A model generated the notes under the pieces. That model saw only the letters and a list, made by a program, of their open reading frames with translations, searched no databases and was not told the DNA's origin. The translations under genes and the position numbers were made by a program. A stretch of 64,000 nucleotides of DNA, taken from positions 62,001-126,000 of the forward strand of contig NZ_JACHGN010000014.1 in NCBI RefSeq assembly GCF_014202315.1. The letters run 5' to 3'. Source of the DNA: Thermocatellispora tengchongensis (lineage in GTDB: Bacteria > Actinomycetota > Actinomycetes > Streptosporangiales > Streptosporangiaceae). Of the stretch, positions 1 through 10,289 are shown one piece after another; the stretch's first letter is position 1; each line of letters opens with the position of its first letter.

Positions 1-264
1 GACCTCACCGGAGCCGAGGACCGGCTGCGGATGTTCCTCATCCAGTACTGGGGCGGGCCGACCACCTACAGCCAGCAGCGCGGCCACCCCCGGCTGCGCA
101 TGCGGCACCACCCGTTCGTGATCGGCTCCGCCGAGCGCGACGCGTGGCTGCGCCACATGCGCGACGCGGTCGACTCGCTGGAGCTGCCCGCCGAGCTGGA
201 GAACCGGCTGTGGGACTACCTCGTGTACGCGGCCCACAGCCTCGTCAACGCCCCCGACGCGTGA
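1..264 (+). CDS. glbO: Truncated haemoglobin, group II (3' part only)
   Basis: The frame is open from base 1, so the start lies outside the window; 87 C-terminal residues are present. The segment [13 protein letters not shown] followed by [12 protein letters not shown] and ending in [13 protein letters not shown] is the E-to-H helix half of group II truncated haemoglobins (GlbO/YjbI type). In this family the histidine inside RMRHHPF is the proximal haem ligand region. These are small cytosolic haem proteins that bind oxygen and are linked to oxidative or nitrosative stress. The distal-pocket residues lie upstream and cannot be checked. The next gene starts 38 bases downstream on the same strand. 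Confidence 0.88.
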   Translation, partial: DLTGAEDRLRMFLIQYWGGPTTYSQQRGHPRLRMRHHPFVIGSAERDAWLRHMRDAVDSLELPAELENRLWDYLVYAAHSLVNAPDA

Positions 265-302
265 GCGCATAAGGCGGCGTGGGCCGGGGCAGCCCAAGAC
301 AC

Positions 303-1853
303 ATGAACAACCCCTGGTGGCGCGACGCCGTCGTGTACGAGATCTACGTCCGCAGCTTCGCCGACGCCTCGGGCGACGGCGTGGGCGACCTGGCGGGCGT
401 ACGCTCCCGCCTGCCCTACCTCGCGGAGCTGGGCGTGGACGCGATCTGGCTGACCCCGTTCTATCCCTCCCCGATGGCCGACGGCGGCTACGACGTCGCC
501 GACTACCGCGACGTGGACCCGCTGTTCGGCACGCTCGCCGACTTCGACGCGATGGTGGCCGAGGCGCACGCCCTGGGCCTGCGCGTGCTGGTGGACATCG
601 TGCCGAACCACAGCTCCTCCGCCCATCCGTGGTTCCAGGCGGCCCTCGCGGCCGAGCCCGGCAGCCCCGAACGCGCCCGCTACATCTTCGTGGACGGCGG
701 CGAGCTGCCGCCCAACAACTGGCAGTCCACCTTCAGCGGCCCCGCCTGGACCCGGGCCCCCGACGGGCAGTGGTACCTGCACCTGTTCGCCCCCGAGCAG
801 CCCGACTTCAACTGGCGCGACCCCGACGTGCAGGCCGACTTCCTGGAGACGCTGCGGTTCTGGCTGGACCGGGGCGTGGACGGCTTCCGCATCGACGTGG
901 CGATGGGCCTGTTCAAGGCCGAGGGCCTGCCCGACACCCCGCCCGAGGACCAGGCGTTCAGGGCCGAGTCGCCCATCTGGGGCCGCCCGGAGGTGCACGA
1001 GGTGTACCGCGAGTGGCGCAAGGTGCTCGACTCCTACCCCGGCGAGCGGATGGCGGTCGGCGAGGTGTGGACCGACTCCGCCGAGGACCTGGCCCGTTAC
1101 GTGCGCCCCGACGAGCTGCAGCAGAGCTTCAACTTCGCCTGGCTCCAGGCGCCGTGGTCGGCCACCGCCTTCCGCACGGTGATCGAGGACACGCTGGGCA
1201 CCGTGCCCTCCCCCACGTGGGTGCTGTCCAACCACGACGTCGTACGCCACCGCACGAGGTACGGCGAGGCCGATCCCGGCACCGGTCTGAGACGGGCCAA
1301 CGCCGCCCTGCTGACCATGCTGGCCCTGCCCGGGTCGGCATATCTCTACCAGGGGGAGGAACTCGGCCTCCCCGAGGTGAAGGATATTCCCCCGGAAGCC
1401 CGGCAGGACCCGATCTTCCACCGCAGCCGGGGCACCCTGACGGGCCGCGACGGCTGCCGGGTGCCGCTCCCCTGGTCCGGCGCCGAGCCGCCGTACGGCT
1501 TCGCGGCGCCGGGCGTACGGCCGTGGCTGCCGCAGCCCGCGGAGTGGGCCGAGCTGAGCGCCGAGCGCCAGACCGGCGACCCCGGCTCGACCCTGGAGTT
1601 CTACCGCCGGGCCCTCGCGCTGCGCCGCGCCCTGGTGCCCTCGCTCCCCGACGACATCACCTGGCTGGACGGGGCGGACACCGAGGACGCGCTGTTCTTC
1701 GCCCGCGGCGGGCTGATCTGCGCGATCAACTGCGGCCTCGGCCCGGTGCGGCTGCCGCCGCACAGCGAGGTCCTGATCGCCACGGCGCCCGCCGAGGCGG
1801 ACGTCCGTACGGGCGTGCTCCCGCCGGACGCGGCGGCCTGGCTGCGCGCCTGA
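303..1853 (+). CDS. GH13 alpha-glucosidase / alpha-amylase family enzyme
   Basis: A 516-residue glycoside hydrolase family 13 protein, predicted to hydrolyse alpha-1,4 or alpha-1,6 glucosidic bonds of short oligosaccharides in the cytoplasm (no signal peptide). All GH13 landmarks are visible: VDIVPNHSS near 97-105, GFRIDVA with the nucleophile Asp198, GEVW with the acid/base Glu254, and SNHDVVRH with the stabilising Asp312. The start at 303 (MNNPWWRDAVVYEIYVRSF) matches how the family begins; an in-frame GTG at 279 would add eight unlikely residues. The exact substrate (maltose, isomaltose, trehalose) cannot be read from sequence alone. It ends 7 bp from the convergent MFS gene. Confidence 0.9.
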   Translation: MNNPWWRDAVVYEIYVRSFADASGDGVGDLAGVRSRLPYLAELGVDAIWLTPFYPSPMADGGYDVADYRDVDPLFGTLADFDAMVAEAHALGLRVLVDIVPNHSSSAHPWFQAALAAEPGSPERARYIFVDGGELPPNNWQSTFSGPAWTRAPDGQWYLHLFAPEQPDFNWRDPDVQADFLETLRFWLDRGVDGFRIDVAMGLFKAEGLPDTPPEDQAFRAESPIWGRPEVHEVYREWRKVLDSYPGERMAVGEVWTDSAEDLARYVRPDELQQSFNFAWLQAPWSATAFRTVIEDTLGTVPSPTWVLSNHDVVRHRTRYGEADPGTGLRRANAALLTMLALPGSAYLYQGEELGLPEVKDIPPEARQDPIFHRSRGTLTGRDGCRVPLPWSGAEPPYGFAAPGVRPWLPQPAEWAELSAERQTGDPGSTLEFYRRALALRRALVPSLPDDITWLDGADTEDALFFARGGLICAINCGLGPVRLPPHSEVLIATAPAEADVRTGVLPPDAAAWLRA

Positions 1854-1860
1854 CCCAGGT

Positions 1861-3138
1861 TCAGCCGTCGGCGTCGCGCAGCGCCCCGGCCTCCCCCCGG
1901 CCGTCCGAGGCGGAGGGAGGCCGCCCCTCCCCCGGCCGCCCCGCCGCGCGCCGCACCCGCTCGGCCGCGACCGGGATGAGCGGCACCGCGGCGAGCGCCA
2001 CGACGGCGCCGATCGCGAACCCGGACCAGTAGCCGAACGCGCCGATCACCGCCCCCAGCACCGGCACGAGCACGAACGCCACCACGTTCTGCACCGCGTT
2101 GTGCGCCCCCAGCACCCGTCCCGCCCATCGGGGCCCGGCCAGCTCCCCCGCCCCCAGGTACGCCAGCCCGTTCCCGCTCACCGTCACCACCGAGGCGACC
2201 AGCAGCGCCACGACGGCCGGCCACCAGCTCATCCGCTCGCTCGCGGCCAGCACCGCCATGACGCCCGCGCCGGCGAGCGTGAGCAGCCGCCACGGGGCCA
2301 TCCGCCGCCCGGTGCGATCCGACCAGTACCCCGCCGCCAGCCGCGCCGCCGCCCCGGCCAGGGCCGCCGCCCCGAACACCTGCCCGGCCCCGATCCGGTC
2401 CCAGTGATGCGCGTCCACCAGGCAGCTCACGCCGTACGTGCTCACCGCGAACTGCGGGATCACCAGCAGCGCGCTGCTCCCGTGCACCCGCCACAACTCC
2501 GGCCCGCGGTACGGCGACGCCTCCCGCCGCCCGGATGAGGGCCCCGGGCGCTCGCCCCGGGGAGGAGCGGTCGCGGGCGGGTCGGCGATGAACAGCGCCG
2601 CGAGCACCGCCGAGACCAGGCAGGCCACGGCGGAGGCGACGAACGTACCGGTGAGGCCCCACACGTGCGCGATCGGCGGCAGCGCGAACGCGGCGATAGC
2701 CATCCCCAGCGTGTACGACACCTGCCTGAGCCCCATCGCGATGCCGCGCTCGTGCGGCGGGAACCAGCGCAGCACGATCCGCCCCCCGCCCACGACCGCC
2801 GCCGCCCCCGCCGCCCCGCCGAGCCCCAGCAGCACGACCAGCAGCAGCGGCTCGGTGACGACGGCGGCGCACGCCAGCAGCACCGCACACGCCGTGACCC
2901 CGGTCCCGATCACCACCCGCTCGCCGCGCCGGTCTGCCAGCGCCCCCCACAGGATCAGCGTGGCCATCGCCCCCACGCTCGGCGCGCTGGTGATCAGCCC
3001 CGCCGTCGCCAGCGACACCCCCAGGTCCTGCCGCAGCACCGGCAGGATCACCGGCAGCCCGAACAGCGCCACCGTGGAGAGGGTGTGCGCGTTCACCCCG
3101 AGGGACAGGATCCACCACCGCCGCAGCCGACCGACCAT
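1861..3138 (-). CDS. MFS transporter
   Basis: A 425-residue major facilitator superfamily permease with about twelve hydrophobic segments. The N-terminal half holds the pattern LILWGALADRRGERVVIGTG, the loop-2/3 signature (G-x-x-x-D-R-x-G-x-R) of the superfamily, and the second half has an equivalent loop (GYWSDRTGRRMAPWR). It resembles the CynX/NimT-like or oxalate/formate antiporter-like drug and metabolite permeases, but the substrate cannot be assigned. It stands alone on the minus strand, convergent with the GH13 gene and separated from the PPOX gene by about 80 bp. Confidence 0.85.
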   Translation of the reverse strand: MVGRLRRWWILSLGVNAHTLSTVALFGLPVILPVLRQDLGVSLATAGLITSAPSVGAMATLILWGALADRRGERVVIGTGVTACAVLLACAAVVTEPLLLVVLLGLGGAAGAAAVVGGGRIVLRWFPPHERGIAMGLRQVSYTLGMAIAAFALPPIAHVWGLTGTFVASAVACLVSAVLAALFIADPPATAPPRGERPGPSSGRREASPYRGPELWRVHGSSALLVIPQFAVSTYGVSCLVDAHHWDRIGAGQVFGAAALAGAAARLAAGYWSDRTGRRMAPWRLLTLAGAGVMAVLAASERMSWWPAVVALLVASVVTVSGNGLAYLGAGELAGPRWAGRVLGAHNAVQNVVAFVLVPVLGAVIGAFGYWSGFAIGAVVALAAVPLIPVAAERVRRAAGRPGEGRPPSASDGRGEAGALRDADG

Positions 3139-3216
3139 GCCCAGATACTCATCCCGGGGGCGGCTCCCCCGCCAACGAGTACCACCCCATGAGACGTGCG
3201 GCCCCTCCGGGCGCCG

Positions 3217-3660
3217 TCAGCGGATCTTGGCGCCGTACACGTGGTCGACCGTCATCACCATGAGCACCCTGCGGTCGGACACCATGACCGACCGGTACTC
3301 GTCCCAGTCGGGGTGCTCCCCCGCGGCGCGCCGGTAGTAGTCCACCAACGCCTCGACCTCGGGACCGTGAGGGTCGGTCCCCGGCCCGATGAGCGTGGCC
3401 CTGCCCTCGGCGGTGGCCCACGCCCACCCGTCCGGGCTGGTGACCTCCAGCGTGGCCCGCGGATCGCGGCGCAGGTTCGCCGTCTTGGCGCGTCCCTCGG
3501 TCATCGACACGTAGATGACATCGGCCTGCTGGTCGTAGTAGGGCATGACGGGGGAAAGCTGGGGGCGGCCGTCCGACTTGATCGTCGCGAGGACCCCGAG
3601 CCGGCTTCCCGCGAGCAGCGCACGCGGGTTGAACGATGTGTCGGTCATGTCCAAAGCCAA
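3217..3660 (-). CDS. PPOX-class F420-dependent oxidoreductase
   Basis: A 147-residue flavin/deazaflavin split-barrel protein of the pyridoxamine 5'-phosphate oxidase-like superfamily. The segment LATIKSDGRPQLSPV near the N-terminus and the later SMTEGRAKTANLRRDPRATL are typical of the actinobacterial F420-dependent PPOX enzymes, where the Lys/Arg-rich stretch contacts the F420 phosphate. It probably reduces an unknown small molecule with F420H2. The start could instead be the in-frame ATG at 3648 (MTDTSFNPRALL), which fits the family better by length. No operon partner is visible. Confidence 0.85.
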   Translation of the reverse strand: MALDMTDTSFNPRALLAGSRLGVLATIKSDGRPQLSPVMPYYDQQADVIYVSMTEGRAKTANLRRDPRATLEVTSPDGWAWATAEGRATLIGPGTDPHGPEVEALVDYYRRAAGEHPDWDEYRSVMVSDRRVLMVMTVDHVYGAKIR

Positions 3661-3882
3661 GTCGCGCCACCGTCCCCGCTATTCCAGCGACGCCTTCCCA
3701 GCCTGCGCAGAAGCAACGGCAGCCAACACTCCAAGGGACGCGTCACAGGCTGCGAGTCCCGTCGCCCAACCGACCGGCACCGGCGTGATCACGCGCGCCG
3801 TTCCTGCCATCCCTGCCCTGGCCGCGGTGCAGCGGCGGCCGGCCGTACCACCGCCCCATGATCGCGCCCCGGAGACGCGGAA

Positions 3883-3922
3883 CCGCCCCGGCGGCCGAGC
3901 GGGAGCGCGGTCGCCGGGGCGG
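3883..3922 (-). terminator. Hairpin downstream of ettA
   Basis: The arms CCGCCCCGGCG (3883-3893) and CGCCGGGGCGG (3912-3922) are perfect 11-base complements around an 18-base loop. They lie 22 bp beyond the ettA stop codon. There is no T-tract, as is common for actinobacterial terminators. It could act in both directions, but no plus-strand gene ends here. Confidence 0.6.
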
Positions 3923-3944
3923 CGCTGATTCGCGGGGGCCGCCG

Positions 3945-5609
<1,665 letters not shown>

Positions 5610-5867
5610 ACGGTCAAGCTTAGTGGCCCGAAGGCAGCGCTTCCGCTCGCTAGGGGCTTCCCCCCGAACAGATGCGAACCTCACCAATCCCAGCGAACAC
5701 GCAGACACCCACCCGGCCCCGGCAGGGCACCATCCGAGCCCCCGGATGCGCCCATCGCAGGACATGACGGGCCCGGGACACACACGCCAACCCGCCCAAA
5801 GCCACCGCGCCACCCCGCACACACGGCACCCTCGGCCACCACGCCAGCCCACAACATCGCAGGCGGC

Positions 5868-6030
5868 CACCACCACGCCGCAGAGGGCACCCCTACCACG
5901 CCACACAGGGCACCCCTACCACGCCACACACGCCACACAGGGCACCCCTGCGCCACACCACACACCGCCCCCCCACCACGCACACACGGCACCACCACCA
6001 CGCCACACACGGCACCGCCACCACGGCACC
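5868..6030. repeat. Degenerate CACACGGCACC / CACGCCACACAGGGCACCCC repeats
   Basis: Imperfect repeats of the motif CCACGCCACACAGGGCACCC and the shorter CACACGGCACCACC recur at least six times. The plus strand is C/A-rich and almost free of T, a strong strand asymmetry. No coding frame is supported. Confidence 0.7.
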
Positions 6031-6118
6031 CCAGACCGCACATGGCCATCAGGTCACCGCGCACGAACAAGCGGGGCAGCGAGGAACCCCGCCCACGACG
6101 GGCCCGCGCGAGCTCTCA

Positions 6119-6310
6119 ACCAGCCTCACCAGCCATTGACGAGCCCCTCCACGCACCCCCAACCAGCCATTGACCCAGCCCCTCAACGCGCCCCCAACCA
6201 GCCTTCGACGAGCCCCTCAACGCGCCCTCAGCCAGCCTTCGACGAGCCTCGACGAGCCCGCAGCCAAGCCCTCAATGGGCCCTCGACCGGCCAGCCCTCG
6301 ACGAAACCAA
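6119..6310. repeat. Degenerate ~25-30 bp repeats CCAGCC(A/T)T(T/C)GACGAGCCC
   Basis: Units of the form CAACCAGCCTTCGACGAGCC followed by CCTCAACGCGCCC occur four to six times with substitutions and length changes. The sequence lies just downstream of the stop of the minus-strand cyclase gene. No gene is supported here. Confidence 0.7.
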
Positions 6311-6329
6311 CCGGGTGGCCGGGCCTTCC

Positions 6330-7643
6330 CTAGGCCGGCTCGGGTTCCGTGGGTTGCTGGTTCTCGTCGGTCTCTCGGGGGCGGGGCGGGACGGTGGGGG
6401 GCAGGCAGATACGGTCGCGGCCCAGTTCCTTGGCCCGGTAGAGGGCCAGGTCGGCGGCGGTCAGCAGGTCGATCAGGTCGTCGCCGTGCACTCCGCTGAT
6501 GGCGACGCCGACGGAGATGGTCACGCGCACCGACACCTCGTCGGCGGGGACGCTCATGCGGCTGATGTGCTGCCGCAGCCGCTCGGCGATCCGGCGGGCC
6601 TCCATGACGTCGGCGTGCGGGAGCAGGACGCAGAACTCCTCGCCGCCGAAGCGGCCGATCACGTCGTACTCGCGAAGCTGGCCGCGCAGCGTCGCGGCGA
6701 TCCCGGCCAGCACCTGGTCGCCCACCAGGTGGCCGTGGCGGTCGTTGACCCGTTTGAAGTGGTCGATGTCGATGATCAGGACGGCGAGCCGCGCGCCGGT
6801 GCGCCGGGCGCGGACGATCTCGGTGTCGGCCTCGCGCTGCCAGGCGGCGGCGTTGAGCAGGCCGGTCTTCGGGTCGGTACGCGCGGCGGCCTGGAGCTGG
6901 GCGTGCAGCAGACTGCGCTGCAGCAGCACGACCGGCGGCAGCGCGAGCACCAGCAGGGCGAGGTTGAGCCCGCAGGCGATGGCCACGATCACGCCCAGGC
7001 ACAGCTCCACGACGTCGAGCAGGGCGTTCTCGCGGTCCCACAGGACGTCGCGCCACCGGGTGTCGGCGTCGGCCAGGTAGGCCGCGACGCCGATCAGCGG
7101 GGTGTTCAGGACCGCGAACAGCAGCGCGCAGGCGACGGCCGCCCCGATCGGCTGCACCGCGCCCGCGCCCAGTTCGCCGGGGTCGGCAACCAGCGCGTGG
7201 AAGGCCACCGAGGCGGCCCCTCCGGCCAGCCCGAGGGCGGCCGAGCTGAACACCCTCCGATACAGCACGGTCTGCCTGACCCGTTTCTGCATCAGGATCT
7301 GCAACGGGATCGGCGCGAGCAGGGCGTACAGCGGCGGAAGCAGGAACGCCACGGGCAGCCACCACGCCGACAGCAGGTCTCGCGAGATGCCCGCCGGCAT
7401 GCCGAGCCGCCTCGTCGCCTCGATGCACACCGCTCCACACGCCACGAGCGCGCCGAAGGTCAGCGCGTCGCCCGCCCGGATCGGGGTCGAGACGGCGAAC
7501 CAGCCGAGCCCCGCCACGTACAGCGCCACGATCGCGATGATGTAGGCCAGCAGAGCCCTCGGCTGCGCCAGCAGGGGCCACCGACCTGTCAGCGCCTTCG
7601 AACCGCCACGAGGCTTGACCGAGACGTGACTCGCCGCCGCCAT
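6330..7643 (-). CDS. Membrane-bound diguanylate cyclase (GGDEF)
   Basis: A 437-residue protein with an N-terminal membrane region of about six to eight segments (about 30-245) and a GGDEF domain (about 252-420). It should make cyclic di-GMP from two GTP at the inner face of the membrane. The active-site motif is GGEEF (333-337), and the product-inhibition I-site REYD (324-327) sits exactly five residues before it, so the enzyme appears both active and feedback-inhibited. Metal-binding IDIDHFK (291-297) is intact and there is no EAL or HD-GYP part. The start ATG at 7643 follows a strong GGAGGGGG ribosome-binding site. It is monocistronic, flanked by repeat-rich spacers. In Streptomyces, c-di-GMP controls sporulation through BldD; a similar role here is inference. 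Confidence 0.92.
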   Translation of the reverse strand: MAAASHVSVKPRGGSKALTGRWPLLAQPRALLAYIIAIVALYVAGLGWFAVSTPIRAGDALTFGALVACGAVCIEATRRLGMPAGISRDLLSAWWLPVAFLLPPLYALLAPIPLQILMQKRVRQTVLYRRVFSSAALGLAGGAASVAFHALVADPGELGAGAVQPIGAAVACALLFAVLNTPLIGVAAYLADADTRWRDVLWDRENALLDVVELCLGVIVAIACGLNLALLVLALPPVVLLQRSLLHAQLQAAARTDPKTGLLNAAAWQREADTEIVRARRTGARLAVLIIDIDHFKRVNDRHGHLVGDQVLAGIAATLRGQLREYDVIGRFGGEEFCVLLPHADVMEARRIAERLRQHISRMSVPADEVSVRVTISVGVAISGVHGDDLIDLLTAADLALYRAKELGRDRICLPPTVPPRPRETDENQQPTEPEPA

Positions 7644-8443
7644 GTCATTCCCCCTCCCTGACTCACGATGTGTAACACAATAGTTGCGGAGTGTGCGATG
7701 TGCGATGCAAACCGCTACCTTGGGCGAGGAAGCCGGTTATTTTTGCACTGGCCGCGAACGATGCGACCGCTCACGGCCCGTACGATCCGCACCGGAAAGG
7801 AGCCGCCATGACACGGGGTGTGACCTGGACCTGACAAAGCGCCCAGGCACCTGAGTCGGAACAGACCATCGGCCGGTTCTCCCGAGGCTCGCGGGACCGC
7901 GCGGACCTACCTCCGCCACTGCGCCCCGCCCGCCCCGAGCAGACGACGCCCGCCACCCCGGACGACCACACTTTCGCCGCCCCGGCGTCAGGCCATCCCG
8001 GCGCCGCGCCACCTCGGTGTACGCCCTTGCGGCGTGTCACCCCTGGCACTACGCCGCTCCGGCGTACGCCGCCTGGGGCTACGCCGTCGTGGCGCCATGC
8101 CCCGGTCAGGACGACGCTCCACCGACCGGACGCCGCCACCGGACGACGCCGACCGGGACGACGCGACAACGCCGACCCGGGCGACGCTCCACCCGCGGAC
8201 AGGCGCGACTCCGCCGACCCGGACGACGCCCCAGCCGCGGACAGGCGCGACTCCGCCGACCCGGACGACGCCCACCGCACGCGGGGCGCCTCGGACGACG
8301 ATCCGCCGACCCGGAGGACGCCCGCTCCCGGCGAGAACCGTGGCCGCACCGCTCCCGGCGAGGCCGGCACGGCCGGTGCCCCCTCCCCGCTTCCGCTCGC
8401 GCCGCTCCCTGCGGCGGCCCCGCCGGACCGAAGTGTTTTCTGA
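7644..8443. other. Gene-poor spacer, upstream of the cyclase
   Basis: About 800 bp. The first 100 bases (7644-7750) are AT-richer than the surroundings and probably hold the cyclase promoter. The rest is C/G-biased sequence with short repeats around CTACGCCG (8030-8095) and a 42-bp tandem repeat (8165-8275). Long open frames exist on both strands, but their products are Arg/Pro/Ser-Gly runs with no recognisable fold, so I do not call a gene. Confidence 0.6.
8153..8280. repeat. 42-bp tandem repeat, about 2.5-3 units
   Basis: The sequence starting GCGGACAGGCGCGACTCCGC at 8195 recurs at 8237, exactly 42 bp later, with near identity over the whole unit. A diverged copy precedes it (about 8153-8194). 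Because 42 is a multiple of three, open frames on both strands look repetitive here. No coding function is supported. Confidence 0.8.
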
Positions 8444-9331
8444 TCACAAGTTGCGTTGGAAGCTCCTGGCCAGGCGCACCAGGTTGGGCTGCACGTATAC
8501 CCGCTCACCGGTGCGTAAACCAAAGGTGATGTCCTCCAGGATCGCGCACCGGGCGTAGAACACGGCCCGCTCCCGCTCGGAGTCGCACCATCGCCCGCCG
8601 TAACAGGCCAATGTGCGCTCGAAGACCTCCGGTCCCAGATCGCGCAGAATCAGCCCGAAATCGTGCGCGGGATCGGTCACCGCCGCGTCCGTCCAGTCGA
8701 TGACCCCGGTGATCGCGTTCGCGGCGACATCGACGAGCAGGTGCTCGCTGCCCAGGTCGTTGTGCGTGAAAACAACCTCCCCGGCCTCGGCGGGCGGAGT
8801 GCGCCCCAGGAAGTCCTCGACGGCCCGCCACACCTCCGCCGGCACCTCATCACGAACCCCGCCCTCACCCCCCACGATCTCCCGGAAGTCCCGCTCGGCG
8901 TCACGCAGCCACTCGTCCATCGGATACCGGTCGATCGGGGCGAGCGGCTCCATCTCGGCCGGGGGCGCCGCGTGCAGCCCGGTCAGGAACTCCCCCAGTT
9001 GCGCCGCCAGCCGTACGGGCTCGGCCACGGGGTTGCGCTGCAACGGCACCCCGGGCAGCCTGCGGTATGCCAGCGCACCCCGCTCCGGATCGGCGAACAC
9101 CACCTCGGGCACCGGCAGCGACGACAACTCCCCCACGACGGCCAGCAGCCGAGCCTCCCGCTCCACCTGCTCGGCCCGCAGCTCCGGGTCCTCCTCCTTC
9201 GCAACCCGGACGATCAGCTCACCGTCCACCTCGTACACCGCGTTGTCCAGACCCTCGCCGGCCCGCACCACCGAGGCGCCCCCATGCCCCGGAAGATGCC
9301 GCCCCACCAGCGCCTCGATCTCAGCCTCCAC
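8444..9331 (-). CDS. Aminoglycoside phosphotransferase (APH)-family kinase
   Basis: A 295-residue phosphotransferase-family protein. The catalytic loop HNDLGSEHLLVD (190-201) matches the Brenner motif H-x-D-x-x-x-x-N, except that His stands at the usual Asn position. IDWTDA (211-216) is the metal-binding DFG equivalent, and a nucleotide-binding strand (IVRVAKEE) lies near 40-47. It would transfer phosphate from ATP or GTP to a hydroxyl of a small molecule. Most such genomic members have no proven resistance role, and the substrate is unknown. It is isolated between two spacers. Confidence 0.82.
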   Translation of the reverse strand: MEAEIEALVGRHLPGHGGASVVRAGEGLDNAVYEVDGELIVRVAKEEDPELRAEQVEREARLLAVVGELSSLPVPEVVFADPERGALAYRRLPGVPLQRNPVAEPVRLAAQLGEFLTGLHAAPPAEMEPLAPIDRYPMDEWLRDAERDFREIVGGEGGVRDEVPAEVWRAVEDFLGRTPPAEAGEVVFTHNDLGSEHLLVDVAANAITGVIDWTDAAVTDPAHDFGLILRDLGPEVFERTLACYGGRWCDSERERAVFYARCAILEDITFGLRTGERVYVQPNLVRLARSFQRNL

Positions 9332-10289
9332 GCCCGCACCCTACCTCCGCACGGCGGCCGGAGCCCGAGCCCTCGCACCCACGCGTGGACCTGCTACGGC
9401 GCGGTCCTCACCGGTCGGCGCCCGACTCCAGGGCGACGGCCGGGCCCGACGGTCATGCTGGACCCATCCGTGACCCGTTCCGGGAAAGGAGCACCGTTGA
9501 CCCGCTCCACCGGTGGAGAGCCCGGCTCGTCACCCTCCGGCTCATGCAGAGCCGGTGCTGCTCACAGCGAGGGCCCCGCTGACGGCCACGCTGACGGCCA
9601 TGGCCCTGCTCACGGCGATGGCGCGTTGAGGCGGCCGACCACACGCGTGAGCAGCGAGCCCCCACCGCACCTGCTTTTGATCACCCGGCAGGGTGAGGCC
9701 GAGCGAAAGGGCCAGGACCGACCGCAAGGGCCGGCATGCCTGGGCAAGCACGGCGCACGCCGACAGCACAGCGCAGGCCACCCGGGTGCGGCTGGGGCCG
9801 AGCGTCCCGGTAGAGCCGGGCGGACGCCAGCAGTCCCCGACAGGCCCGGCAGGCCGGCAGGCCGGCAGGCCCGGCAGGCCCGGCAGGCCCGGCAGGCCCG
9901 GCAGGCCCGGCAGGCCCGGCCAGGCGAGGACGGGGCGGCCCTCGCCAAGCGAACCCGTGCGGGCTGGGACAGGCAGGCGTCGACAACGAACCCAAGCGCG
10001 CACCCGATGGGCAGACCCAAGCAGACCCGCGACAGGGCTGGCCTGGGCAGGCCGGAACAGGTCCGGCAAACTGGCCCAGACGAGCCTCCGGGCGCACCCA
10101 AGCGGGCCTCGCCAGGCAGCCCCCGGGAGTGTCCGGGCAACGGTGGATCTTGCGCCCGACGGGACGGGGGTGGATGCCGCAACTTGCGGAAACGCGACGC
10201 CCTCCGGCCGCCTCCTCCCGAAGGGTGACACACCCCGGGCGCGGTGTGGGCCCGCCCCTCTGGAGTGCGTCAGGCGCCGCTGAAGGAGG
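9332..10289. other. Gene-poor spacer with 9-bp minisatellite
   Basis: About 960 bp between the APH-like gene start and the ssb stop. Several open frames over 190 codons exist on both strands, but all read through the GGCAGGCCC minisatellite and have Ala/Gly/Pro/Arg-rich products without a domain. A GGAAAGGAG sequence at about 9481-9489 resembles a ribosome-binding site, but what follows is not convincingly coding. Confidence 0.6.
9839..9923. repeat. 9-bp minisatellite, unit CCCGGCAGG
   Basis: The unit CCCGGCAGG (or CCGGCAGG in two units that are one base short) repeats about nine times without interruption. Being nine bases long it encodes a three-residue repeat in every frame, so the low-complexity translations there are a by-product. 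Confidence 0.9.

Larger units (their letters stand above)
5610..6329. other. Gene-poor spacer with low-complexity repeats
   Basis: About 720 bp between the ettA start and the diguanylate cyclase stop. Nothing in it looks like a real protein: open frames exist on both strands, but they encode only His/Pro/Thr or Cys/Gly/Val runs. It holds the ettA upstream region (5610-5700) and two clusters of degenerate repeats, listed separately. Confidence 0.7.

Noticed and set aside
216-1763. 515-codon open frame on the minus strand, opposite the GH13 gene
   Set aside because: It is the antisense shadow of the glucosidase, rich in Gly/Arg/Val/His with no domain. Similar long antisense or shifted frames throughout the window come from the high GC content and were left out.
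7771-8523. 250-codon minus-strand frame across the 42-bp repeats
   Set aside because: The product is Gly/Ser/Ala/Arg low-complexity sequence without a ribosome-binding site and overlaps the end of the APH-like gene.
8153-9923. Possible CRISPR array
   Set aside because: The repeats are contiguous tandem units with no unique spacers, and no cas gene is present in the window.
9542-10283. Open frames of about 200-230 codons on both strands over the minisatellite
   Set aside because: Their length depends on the 9-bp repeat staying in frame; the products are GLPGLP- or QARQAR-type runs with no fold, and no start signal is convincing.
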